This document shows, in pieces, positions 45,120 through 55,536 of a DNA stretch of 64,000 nucleotides. This stretch comes from Nematostella vectensis (lineage: Eukaryota > Cnidaria > Anthozoa > Actiniaria > Edwardsiidae). Within the stretch, counting starts at the first letter, position 1, and each line of letters begins with the position of its first letter. Under the pieces are notes generated by a model. It was not told where the DNA came from and searched no databases. It saw only the letters and a program-made list of their open reading frames with translations. Location: NCBI RefSeq assembly GCF_932526225.1, contig NC_064037.1, positions 5,599,703 to 5,663,702 of the forward strand, given 5' to 3'. The position numbers and the translations under genes were made by a program.

Positions 45120-46096
45120 AAAGGTACAAATAATAGTCACAAGGGACCCAAGGGACAATAAGGGGAATGTGTAGAATAGGAGGAGCTTATCAAGAGTCTT
45201 CTTACGTTTTCATACTTACTGTAAATGATCTAATAAATGCCCCACTATCTAATGAACACCCTCCCCCCAAGCTTACAAGTTTGTAATGAACCCCTCTCAA
45301 ATAAATGCCCCCCTCTATTTAACGCTCCCTACCCTCCCTTCCAGCTTTAAAACAAACGACATAGGAATTTCGTTAATATAAATACAATTTAATTATCCTG
45401 AGTTTGGCTTGTACTTGGTGAGGCTTGTCAAGAAATGCTTGATACGTAGGCTATAATTTAACGTGATCTTGGCTAAGAGTTATAAGGGTTTGACCTGCCC
45501 AGCCACTGCCCCAAGTATCTTTATTGCAAGTATCTCTTTTAAAACTACTACACAATGTAGGTATAAATAGCTTTGGTCTAAAAAAAAAATATGTACAATG
45601 GCTGCTATTTGCGGCTGTTGTTTGGACTCAAATCCTTTACAAACAAAGACTGGTTATACCATGTCTTAACCGTGGCTCTCAGTTTACTTCTAACTATCTG
45701 TAGAAAAGACATGGAGGCTAGTCTGTATGTACATGAATCTTTGTGGTTCTCTTGAAATAATGAGAAAGTTTTTACTCTTAACATGTCCCAAGGAAAACTC
45801 CCTATGCACAGCTGTATTTAGATTTTACACTTCAATGACTGCTCACAAGGAAAACAACAGTTTGTTTTATGAGGATCTTGATCGGGAAGCGAAATTGGTG
45901 TTTTCCGAAGGAGCTGTCTATAAACCAGAATTTTGTTGCTCTCAAACACAACATGTGACAGCAGTGTCTCTCATAACATTTGATTTGTAGTTCACCACAG
46001 GCACAGATCTTGGTGGAGCCAGTAGGGGCGTGTGTTCGATTGGAGTATGTTATAGCTATAAAACATTCAATGCTGTAGCCACTCCAGGAAGTTCAC
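45120..46096. other. Convergent 3' ends of NME6 and tetraspanin
   Basis: Non-coding. AATAAA at 45232-45237 (plus strand, about 115 bases past the NME6 stop) is a candidate polyadenylation signal. A plus-strand open frame at 45727-45990 has no recognised domain or splice support. No other feature seen. Confidence 0.4.
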
Positions 46097-49000
46097 CTAT
46101 CTGTGTCTGTGTCCTTTTTTCGCCCACTCCCTCCTTGTCTTACGTGGTGCCTCATCTTCCAGCACCATTTGTCCATCACTCTGTTCTTGGGAGGTAATTT
46201 CACGAGGCCTAGATGCTTCTCTCTTTGTGTTGCCGTATGTTTGTTTCATGGTTGATGTGTTTGGTGCGGGAGCCACTTTGACCTGCCTGATTTGTCTGTC
46301 GTTCGACTCTGTCTTTGACAGCAACCTGCAGGTGCTCGCCAGAATAAACAGCTACAAAGGAAAATTAGTGGTTACTTTAGTACCCTCTTGCGCAGAGCTT
46401 TCTGTGTCGCTCGTTTACTTTACTTGTTGATGTGGAGCAAAGTAAATGAGCGACATATTTTATGCACGTCTCCCGAGAGATTTCCCTCATTTTGTTTCCT
46501 TACACTACTGCCTTTTTAAAGAAGGGAAAATTAGGCTACGGCGTTTAGTGCAACGATAGGTACAAATCCCTTTACCGTTTTGCGTTACATGTTGACCGGG
46601 GAGCCCTGGGCTCCAGAAAATAAGAAATAAGAAAATAAGAAATTGTTCAGTTCCTCGTTTGCCGAGAAAAGCGGATTTCGTAAATGTGGGATTCCTTTGG
46701 GATACACTCTCTAGTTTGGATAACTACCGTTTAGATAACTACCACATGAGGCCCAAAGGACGATAATCAGGTATCCCAAAGACGCATACAAAGAAGGCGA
46801 AATTTACCGAAAGTGAAATAATTCCACGTACCTCTGCGACTGCAACAACAACGGCAACGCTCGCCAAAACCACGTAGTTATTTTGGATCCACTGTGTCAA
46901 TTTACTGTAACAATCCTATAGAAGAGACAATGGTCGATTAGCTAGAAAGTGTACTTTGTGTGTCTACTGACCGCAGTGGTATAGTTGAGCGGTTTTAACT
47001 ATCGATTTGACCTGGGCATCATGCTTTTTTGCTCCCATCCATTCATTCAATCAATCAATCATTCATTCATTCATTCATTCATTAACCGTGAACAACGCGC
47101 GGCTAATGGTCAGCGTCAAATCATGTTGTGGTCCAAGAGGGAAAGAGATTTATCAAGACTGATTTTTTTTTTTGCTAAATCATAAGGTTGCCCCTATATG
47201 CATGACAATATCCAAACAGGGGTGATCGCGCCCCTTGAGCCTTTGTAATAGGCTAATTACAGTGTTTGCGAGTCCTTAAGAAAACCAATCATTGACTCAC
47301 ATTGACCTGCGAGCCAATAATTGCTCACGCTGATTCTCGTGATCCAATCAGAGCGCAAGCATGGCCTCTTGTGAGCCAATCAGAGTAGCTCACACATGAC
47401 TACTAGTGAGCCAATCAAACCTCTTTTACTTCCATTTATTGTGTATATGCTGCATCTATCTTGAGCCAATCAGAGCACAAGCATGACCTCTTGTGAGCCA
47501 ATTAGAGTAGCTCACACATGACCACTAGTGAGCTAATCAAACCTTTTTTACTGCCATTTATTATGCATATGCTCACATGCCCTCTTTTCTGCCAATGATC
47601 GCGCTTGCTTGAGCCTGTGTTCTTACCGTTAGCCTTGTGCCGGTTGCTTTGTTCATGCCCTCATAGCACGACTTGTCGCTTGATGACGAATGACTAGTGG
47701 TCAGCGGCTTCATGCCACAGCACAGGAGCTAGAGTACGGGGAGATAGTTGATATGCAACAGGACACAGAGATGAATGACTAAAACGATAATATACCTTGG
47801 TTTGTATAAGTATCCGCGTCTCGTCATCTGTATTGTTCCAGTTGGAGGTGATGTAATCCTCAATCTATACTCACAAAAAGATGGTTTTCAGAATATGGTT
47901 TGCAAGGACTATATTATATTCGTGCTTTGCAGCTAATAAGAAGTGTTACATCACTGGTCGAGTACTTGTAAAAGCTTGTAAGTAGAAATGTGGTTTGTTT
48001 TTCTTTCATATAGCGTGAGTATCTATGTGTGCATACACATCACAACTGACAACGCCAGGCAGTACAGTTTAAGACTGCTCCAAGCAGTTTTCAATTATGA
48101 GTGTGAGAAAGTTTGTAAACATTGTCATTGAAGATGGTACCACGGACCAGCGTCCTCGGTGGCTTCCAATACAAGATGATGTAGTGTGTTTGGGGAAGTG
48201 GTACCTATGGCTTAATGCACAGTTGCACACCTCAGGAAAAATCCCAAGTTGACCTGTCCTGGGTTTGAACCCTGGCCCCACTAAACTATCTTTTTTTTTT
48301 TCTGGCCTTTCTTTCACTACATATGTAAAACCTTACCTTATCTTTCTCAATGAGGAGGTAAACAGCAATGGTTACCTCCGCCACGACGAGAATAAGCATA
48401 AAGGAAAAATACTGCAATTAAAATAGAACATAAACGATAATCAATCCAACGTGGATATAGATATCCCGCGAAGATGGTCGGATATAGGCTTGGATCAGGG
48501 CCGTAGCAGGGGGTGGGGCACTGGGGGCACGTGCCCCCCAAATATTTTCAAAAATTATCTGAAAATTACCAGTTGGGGCGTGGCTGTGCCCCCCATTGTT
48601 TTCTTAATGTTTCAAGTACAAACAACGCCCTGTCATAACCCCCGTTGCAATCTGGTGGAGAATCCGAGTAAAAGTTTATATGAGAAAAGAGCACCTGTTT
48701 GTCTAAGACTAATAAGAATTACGCATTCATCAGAAGGAGTTGGAAATGGTTCGCGGCAATTGTTTTGATGCTCTTGGTTTTCGTTGAAGTACGTATCCCT
48801 TATCTTTGTCGCGTGACAGTATTGTGCCCCCCCCCCCCCCCAATTATTCAAAGCTTGCTTCAGCTATGGAATGGAAAATGGTCTTCCTCGGTCTCAAAGT
48901 TATTCTTCGTGACCCGTACCACAGGCCCACTGTTGGCAAAGAAATTGAATACTTTGAGATGGAAACTCGTGATGAGTCGGATGAGTTGTCCCGCGGCCAT

Positions 49001-52000
49001 AATAATTCAAAATAATATGGCCATTCGAAATAAATGGGCGTTTTTTACACGGAAACATTAAATGTCTACCAGTGGGCCAAGAAATCCATTTCAAACTGTG
49101 TTTTATTGAATGATTTAACCCATTGACTCCTGGCTTTTTTGGAGCTGAATTTACAAAAAACAGACTGAAAACAGATACCTCCCCCCTCTATTCTGAGTTT
49201 TATACAGCCCGTCAAAGTCAAACACAGCTGCACCTAGTCAGCGGTATCCAAGCTTTCCAACAGTGCTTTGCGGTCCCCACTTTTAATCCCTCGTCGTTGT
49301 GCTGAAGCCAGCACAAGTTGATGGTTGCTTGTATTTTTCATCAAAAATATAGCTATGAGCATATTAGGAGAGTGACTCAGGACATCATGAAGTCTTTTGG
49401 GGCATAATTGAGTGTTTGCTTATGGATATTTGCAAGCAAAGGTGGATTCATGATGATTTTTTTTCTTGTTTGGCTTTGCCCGGATGAGAAAATAATTTTC
49501 TAATGAATCACCACAGCTCTCCTAAATGCCGTCTTTTCTGAAACCAAATTGATTCCAAAATTGTTTACACTGCTATTCTGGGTCTGTATGACCTGGAATT
49601 GATTTGTTTGGCTTCGGGGTGAAAAGACTTATAAAAAACCATCTGACTTTGGGGAGAGGAGTGTTGACTGGCCCTCCCCTCGTGAATTTTCCCCTGGATC
49701 TCCCAGAATGCTTTGCAATACGTAAAGATATTTTCGTGGTTGTACAATCCTTCAAGGAATGGACATTATGTTTTGAGGCCAAGGAAATGTACCTAGAGGA
49801 TCAGAATAAAGGTATCTATTTTTGTCTTGAGCTGTGTTTGCTGATCTCTCTCCCTTGTGTGGTATTTTGAGCGTTTTATTGAGAGGGGTGATTCTGCTTT
49901 TCTCTCCTTGTTCGATTTGAGATTTGTCAAAGAACCTGTGCTATTATTTGGCTTAATAGTAGATGCCAACACCTTGGTTGGATGCATATCTGCAAGACCA
50001 TTTATCCCTTAGACTGATGCCTGAGTATCTTCATCTTGTTGTGTTTATTTTAAATTTATGAATTTTTTGGGTTGTGGGTACTTCCCAAAGCCGGTACAGG
50101 CCGGTTGAGGGGTCAATGTGTTAACACTTTCATTATTTGGCTTCGAAAAAAAAATAATCCCAGAAAGGAGGACATAAGTTCTGTCCCGGACCATGTGGGA
50201 GCGCCTGCAAAGACCGCTGGGTCTCCGATCATGCGCAAAGACCTCTCCATAATCTATAGCTGACATTTTCGGTGGACGTGATCACGTGATCATCCAAGTG
50301 CCAGCACTTACGGTTTTGAGAAGGCATGGATTCATGTACAGTAGCGCGCATACTCCAAGACAACCTGCAGAAGCAAAGAGGTCAGAGGCATAAATGAAAT
50401 GCGCCTACAAGGAAAATAAAGTGGCGGAAAGGGAACTTTAAAAGCACACTAGCATACACACATTGGCACCAGTCAGGACAAGACGGGACGCTAGCACAGT
50501 CTATTACCCGTGCAGTTCGGCAACCATGGACAGCTGTTTCGTCCTTATTAGGACTCGCCAGCATGGTATAGCCGGTTTGCCTCAGTTAAACTTCATCGGC
50601 AAAAAAACTGCAGGGCGACTTCGGCTCGAACGAAGTGCTTTAAACCACAGCTTAGATCCATGTGGGATCTAGAGCTGCGACCGGGCTAGCGTGATGCCAA
50701 TTGTGCGGATCACGCATGCGACCTTTGCAAGTCTAAAACTCCGTCGGATAGCCAAACTATCCTTGCGAGTATGTATACATAATTGTGGACTTTAAAAGCA
50801 CACTAGCATACACACATTGGCACCAGTCAGGCCAAGACGGGACGCTAGCACAGTCTATTACCTGTGCAGTTCGGCAACCATGGACAGCTGTTTCGTCCTT
50901 ATTAGGACTCGTCAGCATGGAGAGCGTTCAATTCGTTCCCTTGTTTCTTTATAAGTTATGAATGTTTCTCTTTTTTAGCATTTCGTTATGAGTATGAAAT
51001 AATATCGTGGCGGTAAGGGAACGATGGAGGGCGTTCAATTCGTTCTCTTGTTTCTTTATACTTATGGCTGTTTCTCTTCCCTGCTAGCAGAGGCCTCTTT
51101 TCTCTGTATTTCGCTGGGCTGACAGAGAAAAGAGGCCTCTGCTAGCAGGGAACTGTTTATCTTTTGTTAGCATTTTGTGATGTGTATATAAAATTATATT
51201 GTTTCGGCTTACCGGTGATGAAGAGAATGGATGACATGGCTATATATGTGATACTTGCAGCCTTAAAAAGGGAAAATAATCAATTAAATTGAGAGATCAG
51301 AAACACCCGTCCAATTCAGTTTTGTCCCATTCTGATCCGTTTCTTAAAACCTACAGCTCTTCATATGTGAATCTAACAATTGAGCAAAAATTTTAAACGA
51401 AACGAGTTTGACAATTGGACTATTGCATACTTGTTTATCTATTTCTGAACATCCATATTAGCTTGTAAAGATCAGGATTCTATATTGTTCATGTATACGC
51501 TTTCTTGATACAAAGCTACGCTATGGATTCTCAGAGTGTATTTTCTATTTGGGGGTAGGGGAAGTCCCCTTCAAGTTTTCTGTGATGTGGCTGTATTCAT
51601 TTCCCTGTGTTGGTAGGGGGGGAGGGGGTGGGGTTAGGGCGAGCAGGTAGGGAAGTTCCTACCAGGTTCCCTGTAACGTGGTTGTATTCAGTTTCCTCTG
51701 ACGTCACCCATATGGCTAGGCCTAGCATCATACTACCACCGATCTGCAATAACAAATAATACGCGATCAGGTTTAGAAGGTCTTTGTGTTCGCCTTTTTT
51801 TGATGTGCTGCTTTGCAGTATGTTTCTTGGATTATAAAAGTTAACCATAACACTTTAGGGACATTCTTTAGGGAGATTCTCATTATATCATATAGTGTAT
51901 GATATCAGTATAAGCATTTGACCCTAATTCATCCCAAAAACTGTATGAAAAGAAAAAGCATTCATCTCTCTACCGCTAAACTTTGATATTGAGATAGGTG

Positions 52001-52558
52001 GATAAATATCTCGCTTCAAACAGCTAGTTTTTACATGAGCCTGGAACACAGTGTATGGAGGATACGAGCTATAATATGTAGCCCCGTACATCAGAGCGCC
52101 CGCAATAACTTCTGGGTGCGCGAGCATGTGCCAGCCTTTTTGTGTCGCACACCAAAGCAGCTGCCTGTCTAAACTACTTTCCTTCCCAGAATATGCTAAT
52201 GAAACCTCATTTTATAAACACAATTTTGCTTGATGTTTTCTCTTATATTTTATACTCTTATATTTTATACTCTGTCAGTCAGTTAAATGAATATAGTTTT
52301 CAACTACGGAATTACAGAACATCATTATCTTCTATAAATAGTACATTATAGCGAGCCGATTTTCCTAGAGATAACGAATCACGTATGGAATGGCTGCTTT
52401 TAATTTCCTTACTACTCTAGAAACCCCATTAGCCACAAAGCGACTCTAGCCGACTGTGTCGATAACATAGCAACAAAGTATACCATTTTCACGCAAATTT
52501 TTAACCCGCTTACCAAGATGAATGCATTAAGCACAAATGTAGCCCACCGCAAACACAT
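46097..52558 (-). CDS. Tetraspanin (9 coding exons)
   Basis: Encodes 270 aa. Exons in transcript order: 52558-52514, 51743-51663, 51261-51213, 50364-50312, 48411-48337, 47864-47796, 47728-47627, 46915-46832, 46351-46097; all GT-AG and in phase. Tetraspanins organise membrane microdomains by pairing with integrins, receptors and each other. Visible: TM1 spanning exons 1-2 (FVLNAFIL then IGGSMMLGLAIWV), a small first loop, TM2 (ASITYIAMSSILFITGCLGV), a Cys-containing intracellular turn (MNPCLLKT), TM3 (YFSFMLILVVAEVTIAVYLL), and the large extracellular loop with the family CCG motif at residues 127-129. Further loop cysteines at 145 and 160 give the four-cysteine type. TM4 spans about 172-194. 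The cytosolic tail of about 75 aa is unusually long for the family and rich in charged residues. The start ATG opens a typical short N-terminus. The large loop is short. The subfamily is not assigned. Confidence 0.92.
47036..47084. repeat. (ATTC)n microsatellite
   Basis: ATTCATTC/ATCAATCA simple repeat of about twelve tetramers in a tetraspanin intron. Confidence 0.85.
47336..47582. repeat. Tandem duplication of 122 bp rich in GAGCCAATCAGAG
   Basis: Two adjacent copies (about 47340-47461 and 47462-47582), each with two or three smaller GAGCCAATCAGAG-type units and CTCACACATGAC(T/C)ACTAGTG. Inverted CCAAT boxes are thus repeated about six times in 250 bases. Intron between tetraspanin exons 7 and 8. 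Confidence 0.8.
48496..48620. mobile_element. MITE fragment CAGGGCCGTAGCAGGGGG
   Basis: Begins CAGGGCCGTAGCAGGGGGTG and contains the palindrome GGGGGCACGTGCCCCC. A related sequence in opposite orientation ends at 61968 (CCCCTACGGCCCTG). The right terminus is not identified here. Confidence 0.5.
50524..50568 (-). ncRNA. Hammerhead ribozyme, unit 1 (mutated core)
   Basis: Reading the minus strand: stem I 5' strand ACCATG, core CTGGCGA, stem II GTCC-TAATAA-GGAC, GAAA, short palindromic stem III ACAGCTGT ending in the cleavage triplet GTC, then stem I 3' strand CATGGT. All helices pair. One conserved core base is changed: CUGANGA is CUGGCGA here (A6 to G), so this copy is predicted weak or inactive. 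The very short stem III is typical of animal hammerheads that act best as dimers. Confidence 0.82.
50878..50920 (-). ncRNA. Hammerhead ribozyme, unit 2 (intact core)
   Basis: Minus strand: stem I CCATG, core CTGACGA, stem II GTCC-TAATAA-GGAC, GAAA, stem III ACAGCTGT with cleavage triplet GTC, then stem I return strand CATGG. Every invariant hammerhead nucleotide (CUGANGA, GAAA, UH) is present and the three helices close. Predicted cleavage is after the C complementary to base 50883. Loop-loop contacts needed for fast cleavage cannot be judged by eye. Confidence 0.88.
50921..51180. repeat. Tandem duplication of about 108 bp interrupted by a MITE
   Basis: GAGCGTTCAATTCGTTCCCT through TAGCATTTCGTTATG recurs as GGGCGTTCAATTCGTTCTCT through TAGCATTTTGTGATG. 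The second copy is split by the foldback element at 51077-51152. Intron of the tetraspanin gene. Confidence 0.75.
51077..51152. mobile_element. Foldback MITE, CCCTGCTAGCAGAGGCC family, copy 2
   Basis: A 76-bp near-perfect hairpin: TTCCCTGCTAGCAGAGGCCT on the left and its exact complement on the right around a short GCTGGGCTG-type centre. The flanks CTGTTTCTC and CTGTTTATC match at 8 of 9 positions, a 9-bp target duplication. Confidence 0.85.
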
Positions 52559-53010
52559 ACTGGAGGCGTCCAAAGACACCATAGTTATCGCCTGCTAGTA
52601 TACTTGGGTAAGTGCGTGGTATGGATTAAATAATATTTGCTTTTCTCTTTTCCTGTAGGTTGCTTGACGTCCCTTGGCGTCATGAATACGTTTGTTTCGC
52701 GTGATCGCCAACGCTATCGGATATTGAAAAGGTCAGGACCCTTTGGGGAATGACAATGGAACTGCATTTGGACTACCATGAGTCTGAATAAGCTAGTCGC
52801 GGTAATAGGAGCTGATAAAAACAAGTCTTTTTAGGCTAAAAAGGACGTAGTAGTTAAGATGTCAGTAGTGGACCAATCATTGGTCCAAGTTGGAGCGGTG
52901 CGCGCGAGGTCTCTTAAAGAAAAGTAGGTAAAGGTAAGTAAGGTAAGTAGGTAAGGTCCCAATGTTAAATTAAATATTTCTAAAGAATGTGATGCCTTTG
53001 GGGTATTTAT
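52559..53010. other. Tetraspanin 5' flank
   Basis: Presumed promoter and 5' UTR of the minus-strand tetraspanin gene. A short GTAAG/GTAGG repeat lies at about 52925-52960. No other gene seen. Confidence 0.35.
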
Positions 53011-53094
53011 TAGGCTCCCGCGAAGCCGTTCTTTGTGTCGGTCACGCAACGAGCGTTGCGTGACCGACACAAAGAACGGCTGCGCGGGAGACTA
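53011..53094. mobile_element. Palindromic MITE TAGGCTCCCGCG
   Basis: An 84-bp hairpin with about 40-base arms: TAGGCTCCCGCGAAGCCGTT and onward pair with the right arm ending GGCTGCGCGGGAGACTA, meeting at CAACGAGCGTTG. The flanks GGGTATTTAT and GGGCATTTAT agree at 9 of 10 positions, indicating a 9-10 bp target duplication as in Mutator-like elements. Confidence 0.82.
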
Positions 53095-53130
53095 GGGCAT
53101 TTATCTGTTTAGTAGAGAGATAATTTGTCT

Positions 53131-53273
53131 CAGGCTAAGTTCAAACGTCGTATTATCCATGTGCCGTATTCAATGCAAATGCGTGCAAATGAAGATGAAA
53201 CAATGGACTAGATTCATTTGCATGCATTTGCATTGAATACGGCTCATGGATGATACGACGTTTGTTAGGCTCA
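53131..53273. mobile_element. Palindromic MITE CAGGCTAAGTTCAAACGTCG
   Basis: A hairpin with about 58-base arms: left CAAACGTCGTATTATCCATG, TGCCGTATTCAATGCAAATG; right the complements ATTGAATACGGC and GATACGACGTTTG. Non-coding. It lies 36 bases after another palindromic element, so the two may be nested or clustered insertions. Confidence 0.75.
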
Positions 53274-53483
53274 GGCACCCTCGTACGGACACGCTTGTTA
53301 ACGGATACCCTTGTAAGAAGAAACCCTTTTAAGTGGACACCCTTGTAAGCGGACACCCTTGTTAGTAGACACCCTTGTTAGCGGACACCCTTGTTAGTGG
53401 ACACCCTGGTAAGCGGACACCCTTGTTAGTGGACACCCTGGTAAGCGGACGCCCTCATAAGCGGTCACTCTCTTAAGCGGACA
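53274..53483. repeat. 16-bp minisatellite GCGGACACCCTTGTTA
   Basis: About twelve units of GCGGACACCCTTGTTA with G(T/C)GGACACCCTGGTAA variants, decaying toward both ends. Confidence 0.9.
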
Positions 53484-55536
53484 AAAATGAACGTCCTCGG
53501 AAGAGTTCACACTCGTTGGCGAACAGTGTTTTGGATCAGTGTACCGTAGCACCGTACAGTATACCGATAGCGTATAGTTAAGATAAATATGATAATTATT
53601 AATCTAGTAGATTCCGGTGCCCAGATTTTTCTTGGAACAAAAAACTTAAAATATTGATAGCTAAATGAATTTTAAGCTTTCATAGAAATACTAAACCTAT
53701 CTTTAGACCAAGATAAACTTTTTTCAAGAATAGAAACGCGAGGAAAATGAATAAATAACTACTTCTTTTATGTTGATATTTTGTGTTTGTTTTAGAAGCG
53801 ATACCAATATACATAACTAAAGAGACTCATAATTTATAAGATTTTGTTTGTGTGTAACGGCTCTATGCCATATGCGAGGATTTCACAATATCTTTTTTTT
53901 TTTTCGAAAAGCGAGATTTGGCGGGTATTTTTTTTTTTTTTTTCCATCGGGATTCAAGGAGAACACATGCCTCACTCAGGATAGAAATGACGCAAGGGAC
54001 CGGGGAATAGTAATTCAGGATAACGAGATTTCGCAAGAAAAATTGTGGGGTTATGGTGGATATTTAGATGCTACCGATGTCATAAAGGATCAGTTTAATT
54101 TGTGTATTAACGTAATACCAGCCAAGCTTGACGAAAGCGACCCAGTTTCTTTTGTTCCGATATTGTTGGAGTAACGGAATGCGACTAACGAAGCACAACC
54201 GACTTAGTTAGGTCTCCTACAATAATACTTTATACGCTTCCATTAGGCCACGCTGAGTTAAGTACAAAAATACTTAGTATGGAAGGGAAAATAGTCTCTT
54301 ATACTACATTATTTTTGGCGAAAGAGTTTATGTTTACAATCTTTGTGATGGACTAATATAATGGGCTTACACTGTTTCAAAGATCCATCACTTATTACAA
54401 CTAACTGCATTATTTAAACTTCTTACCAAAATAATGGCGTTCGACAAGAAGACACAGCCGCATAGTACCCTCATATCTGGTCATGCCCCACGCTAGCCGC
54501 TGTACAGTGTGTGTAACAAGCCCTTAATGTCCGCCAGACCCGTAGCAATCCAAGTACAAGTTGTTGCCAAAGTAGGCACATAGAGAATCATGGGTATTCG
54601 GTAATGGTAGTGAGAGACGTCAACAATCCAAGCATCGTGTGCTTATCAAATCTATTGTTAGACACTATAATATCGATACGCGCAGAGAGGAAAACAGTAG
54701 AACGCCACTAGTACGAGCTCTGAGGGGGGGTGGCGGGACAAAAATTAAAGGAAGCGAGGGATCAAGTATAACGTGGTACGATTCGGGCCGATTTGTGTAC
54801 GTGTATTGGATATAGGCGTCTTCTCAAAATCTGATGCGACTGAAAACCGTGTACGAAGAATCGCAGCATGTACATGCCTTGTATAAAAAAATGGGCTTGA
54901 CAAGTTTGACCTTTGTTTATAATAGTTTAGATATCTACGACGAAGCAAAGAGTACGGCTCCACTCCCTCCCCACTCTTCGTCCCCAATGTCCGCGCGGCA
55001 ATATTCTTTGCTCGGTCTATTTCTGCTGAAACCCCACAGAAACACTTACGCAGGGAACTGGATATCAGTGAACGACCACTTTAACAACATTAGAACTTTT
55101 ATTCATTACCTGAAATTAAATAATTATGAAAATATTCGATGCGATGTACATTAATTTTTTCTCTCCTTTTAATATGAGAGGGAGTGTTGTGCGTCGATGG
55201 ATTTATTTACAAGTATCATTTACGAAAATTTTTAAGTGTTTATTTTTATCCACCCCCTGCTGATTTTATTTCCTTGATAGACAGTACCTAGAAAGACTGA
55301 AAAAAAGTTAATTTTGCCTTTGCTTCCAGTGGTTTAAAGTATGGTATGTCCAGTTTCAAGAACGAAATCGTGGAATATATTCTTCTTTATACCGGTGACT
55401 GTGTTATGGATTAAATTGTTTTAAATGGAAACTGCCTTAGGAACCAAGAATCCTTACAGATCTTCACCCTTACAGACGGGACAATAAATACCATTATTAG
55501 ATGGATGTTATGTGGACCAGTGCACTTAGGCGTTCC
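53484..55536. other. Intergenic between tetraspanin and SLC16-like genes
   Basis: Mostly AT-rich. A plus-strand open frame ending with a stop at 54174 contains RGIVIQDNEISQEKLWGYGG and continues for about 45 residues; another runs 54834-55154. I recognise neither and see no supporting splice partners, so they are not called as genes. The 3' UTR of the SLC16-like gene must occupy the right-hand part. Confidence 0.35.

Larger units (their letters stand above)
50436..50920 (-). mobile_element. Retrozyme-like tandem dimer with hammerhead ribozymes
   Basis: About 1.4 copies of a 354-bp unit. The block TTTAAAAGCACACTAGCATA ... CAGCATGG occurs at 50436-50566 and again at 50791-50920, about 96% alike. 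Each block ends in a minus-strand type I hammerhead ribozyme, so one full monomer lies between the two cleavage sites (50529 and 50883). Animal retrozymes have this structure: short tandem repeats of 150-450 bp with one hammerhead per unit, transcribed, self-cleaved and circularised. It lacks coding capacity. It sits in the intron between tetraspanin exons 3 and 4, sense to that gene. The flank GTGGCGGAAAGGGAAC on the left and ATGGAGAGCGTTC on the right match the uninterrupted neighbouring sequence GGGAACGATGGAGGGCGTTC near 51020-51040, which therefore serves as an empty-site model. Confidence 0.8.

Noticed and set aside
48160..48290. tRNA-derived SINE, from a B-box-like GGTTTGAACCC
   Set aside because: There is no A box at the correct distance and no repeat end or tail is visible; one palindromic word is weak evidence.
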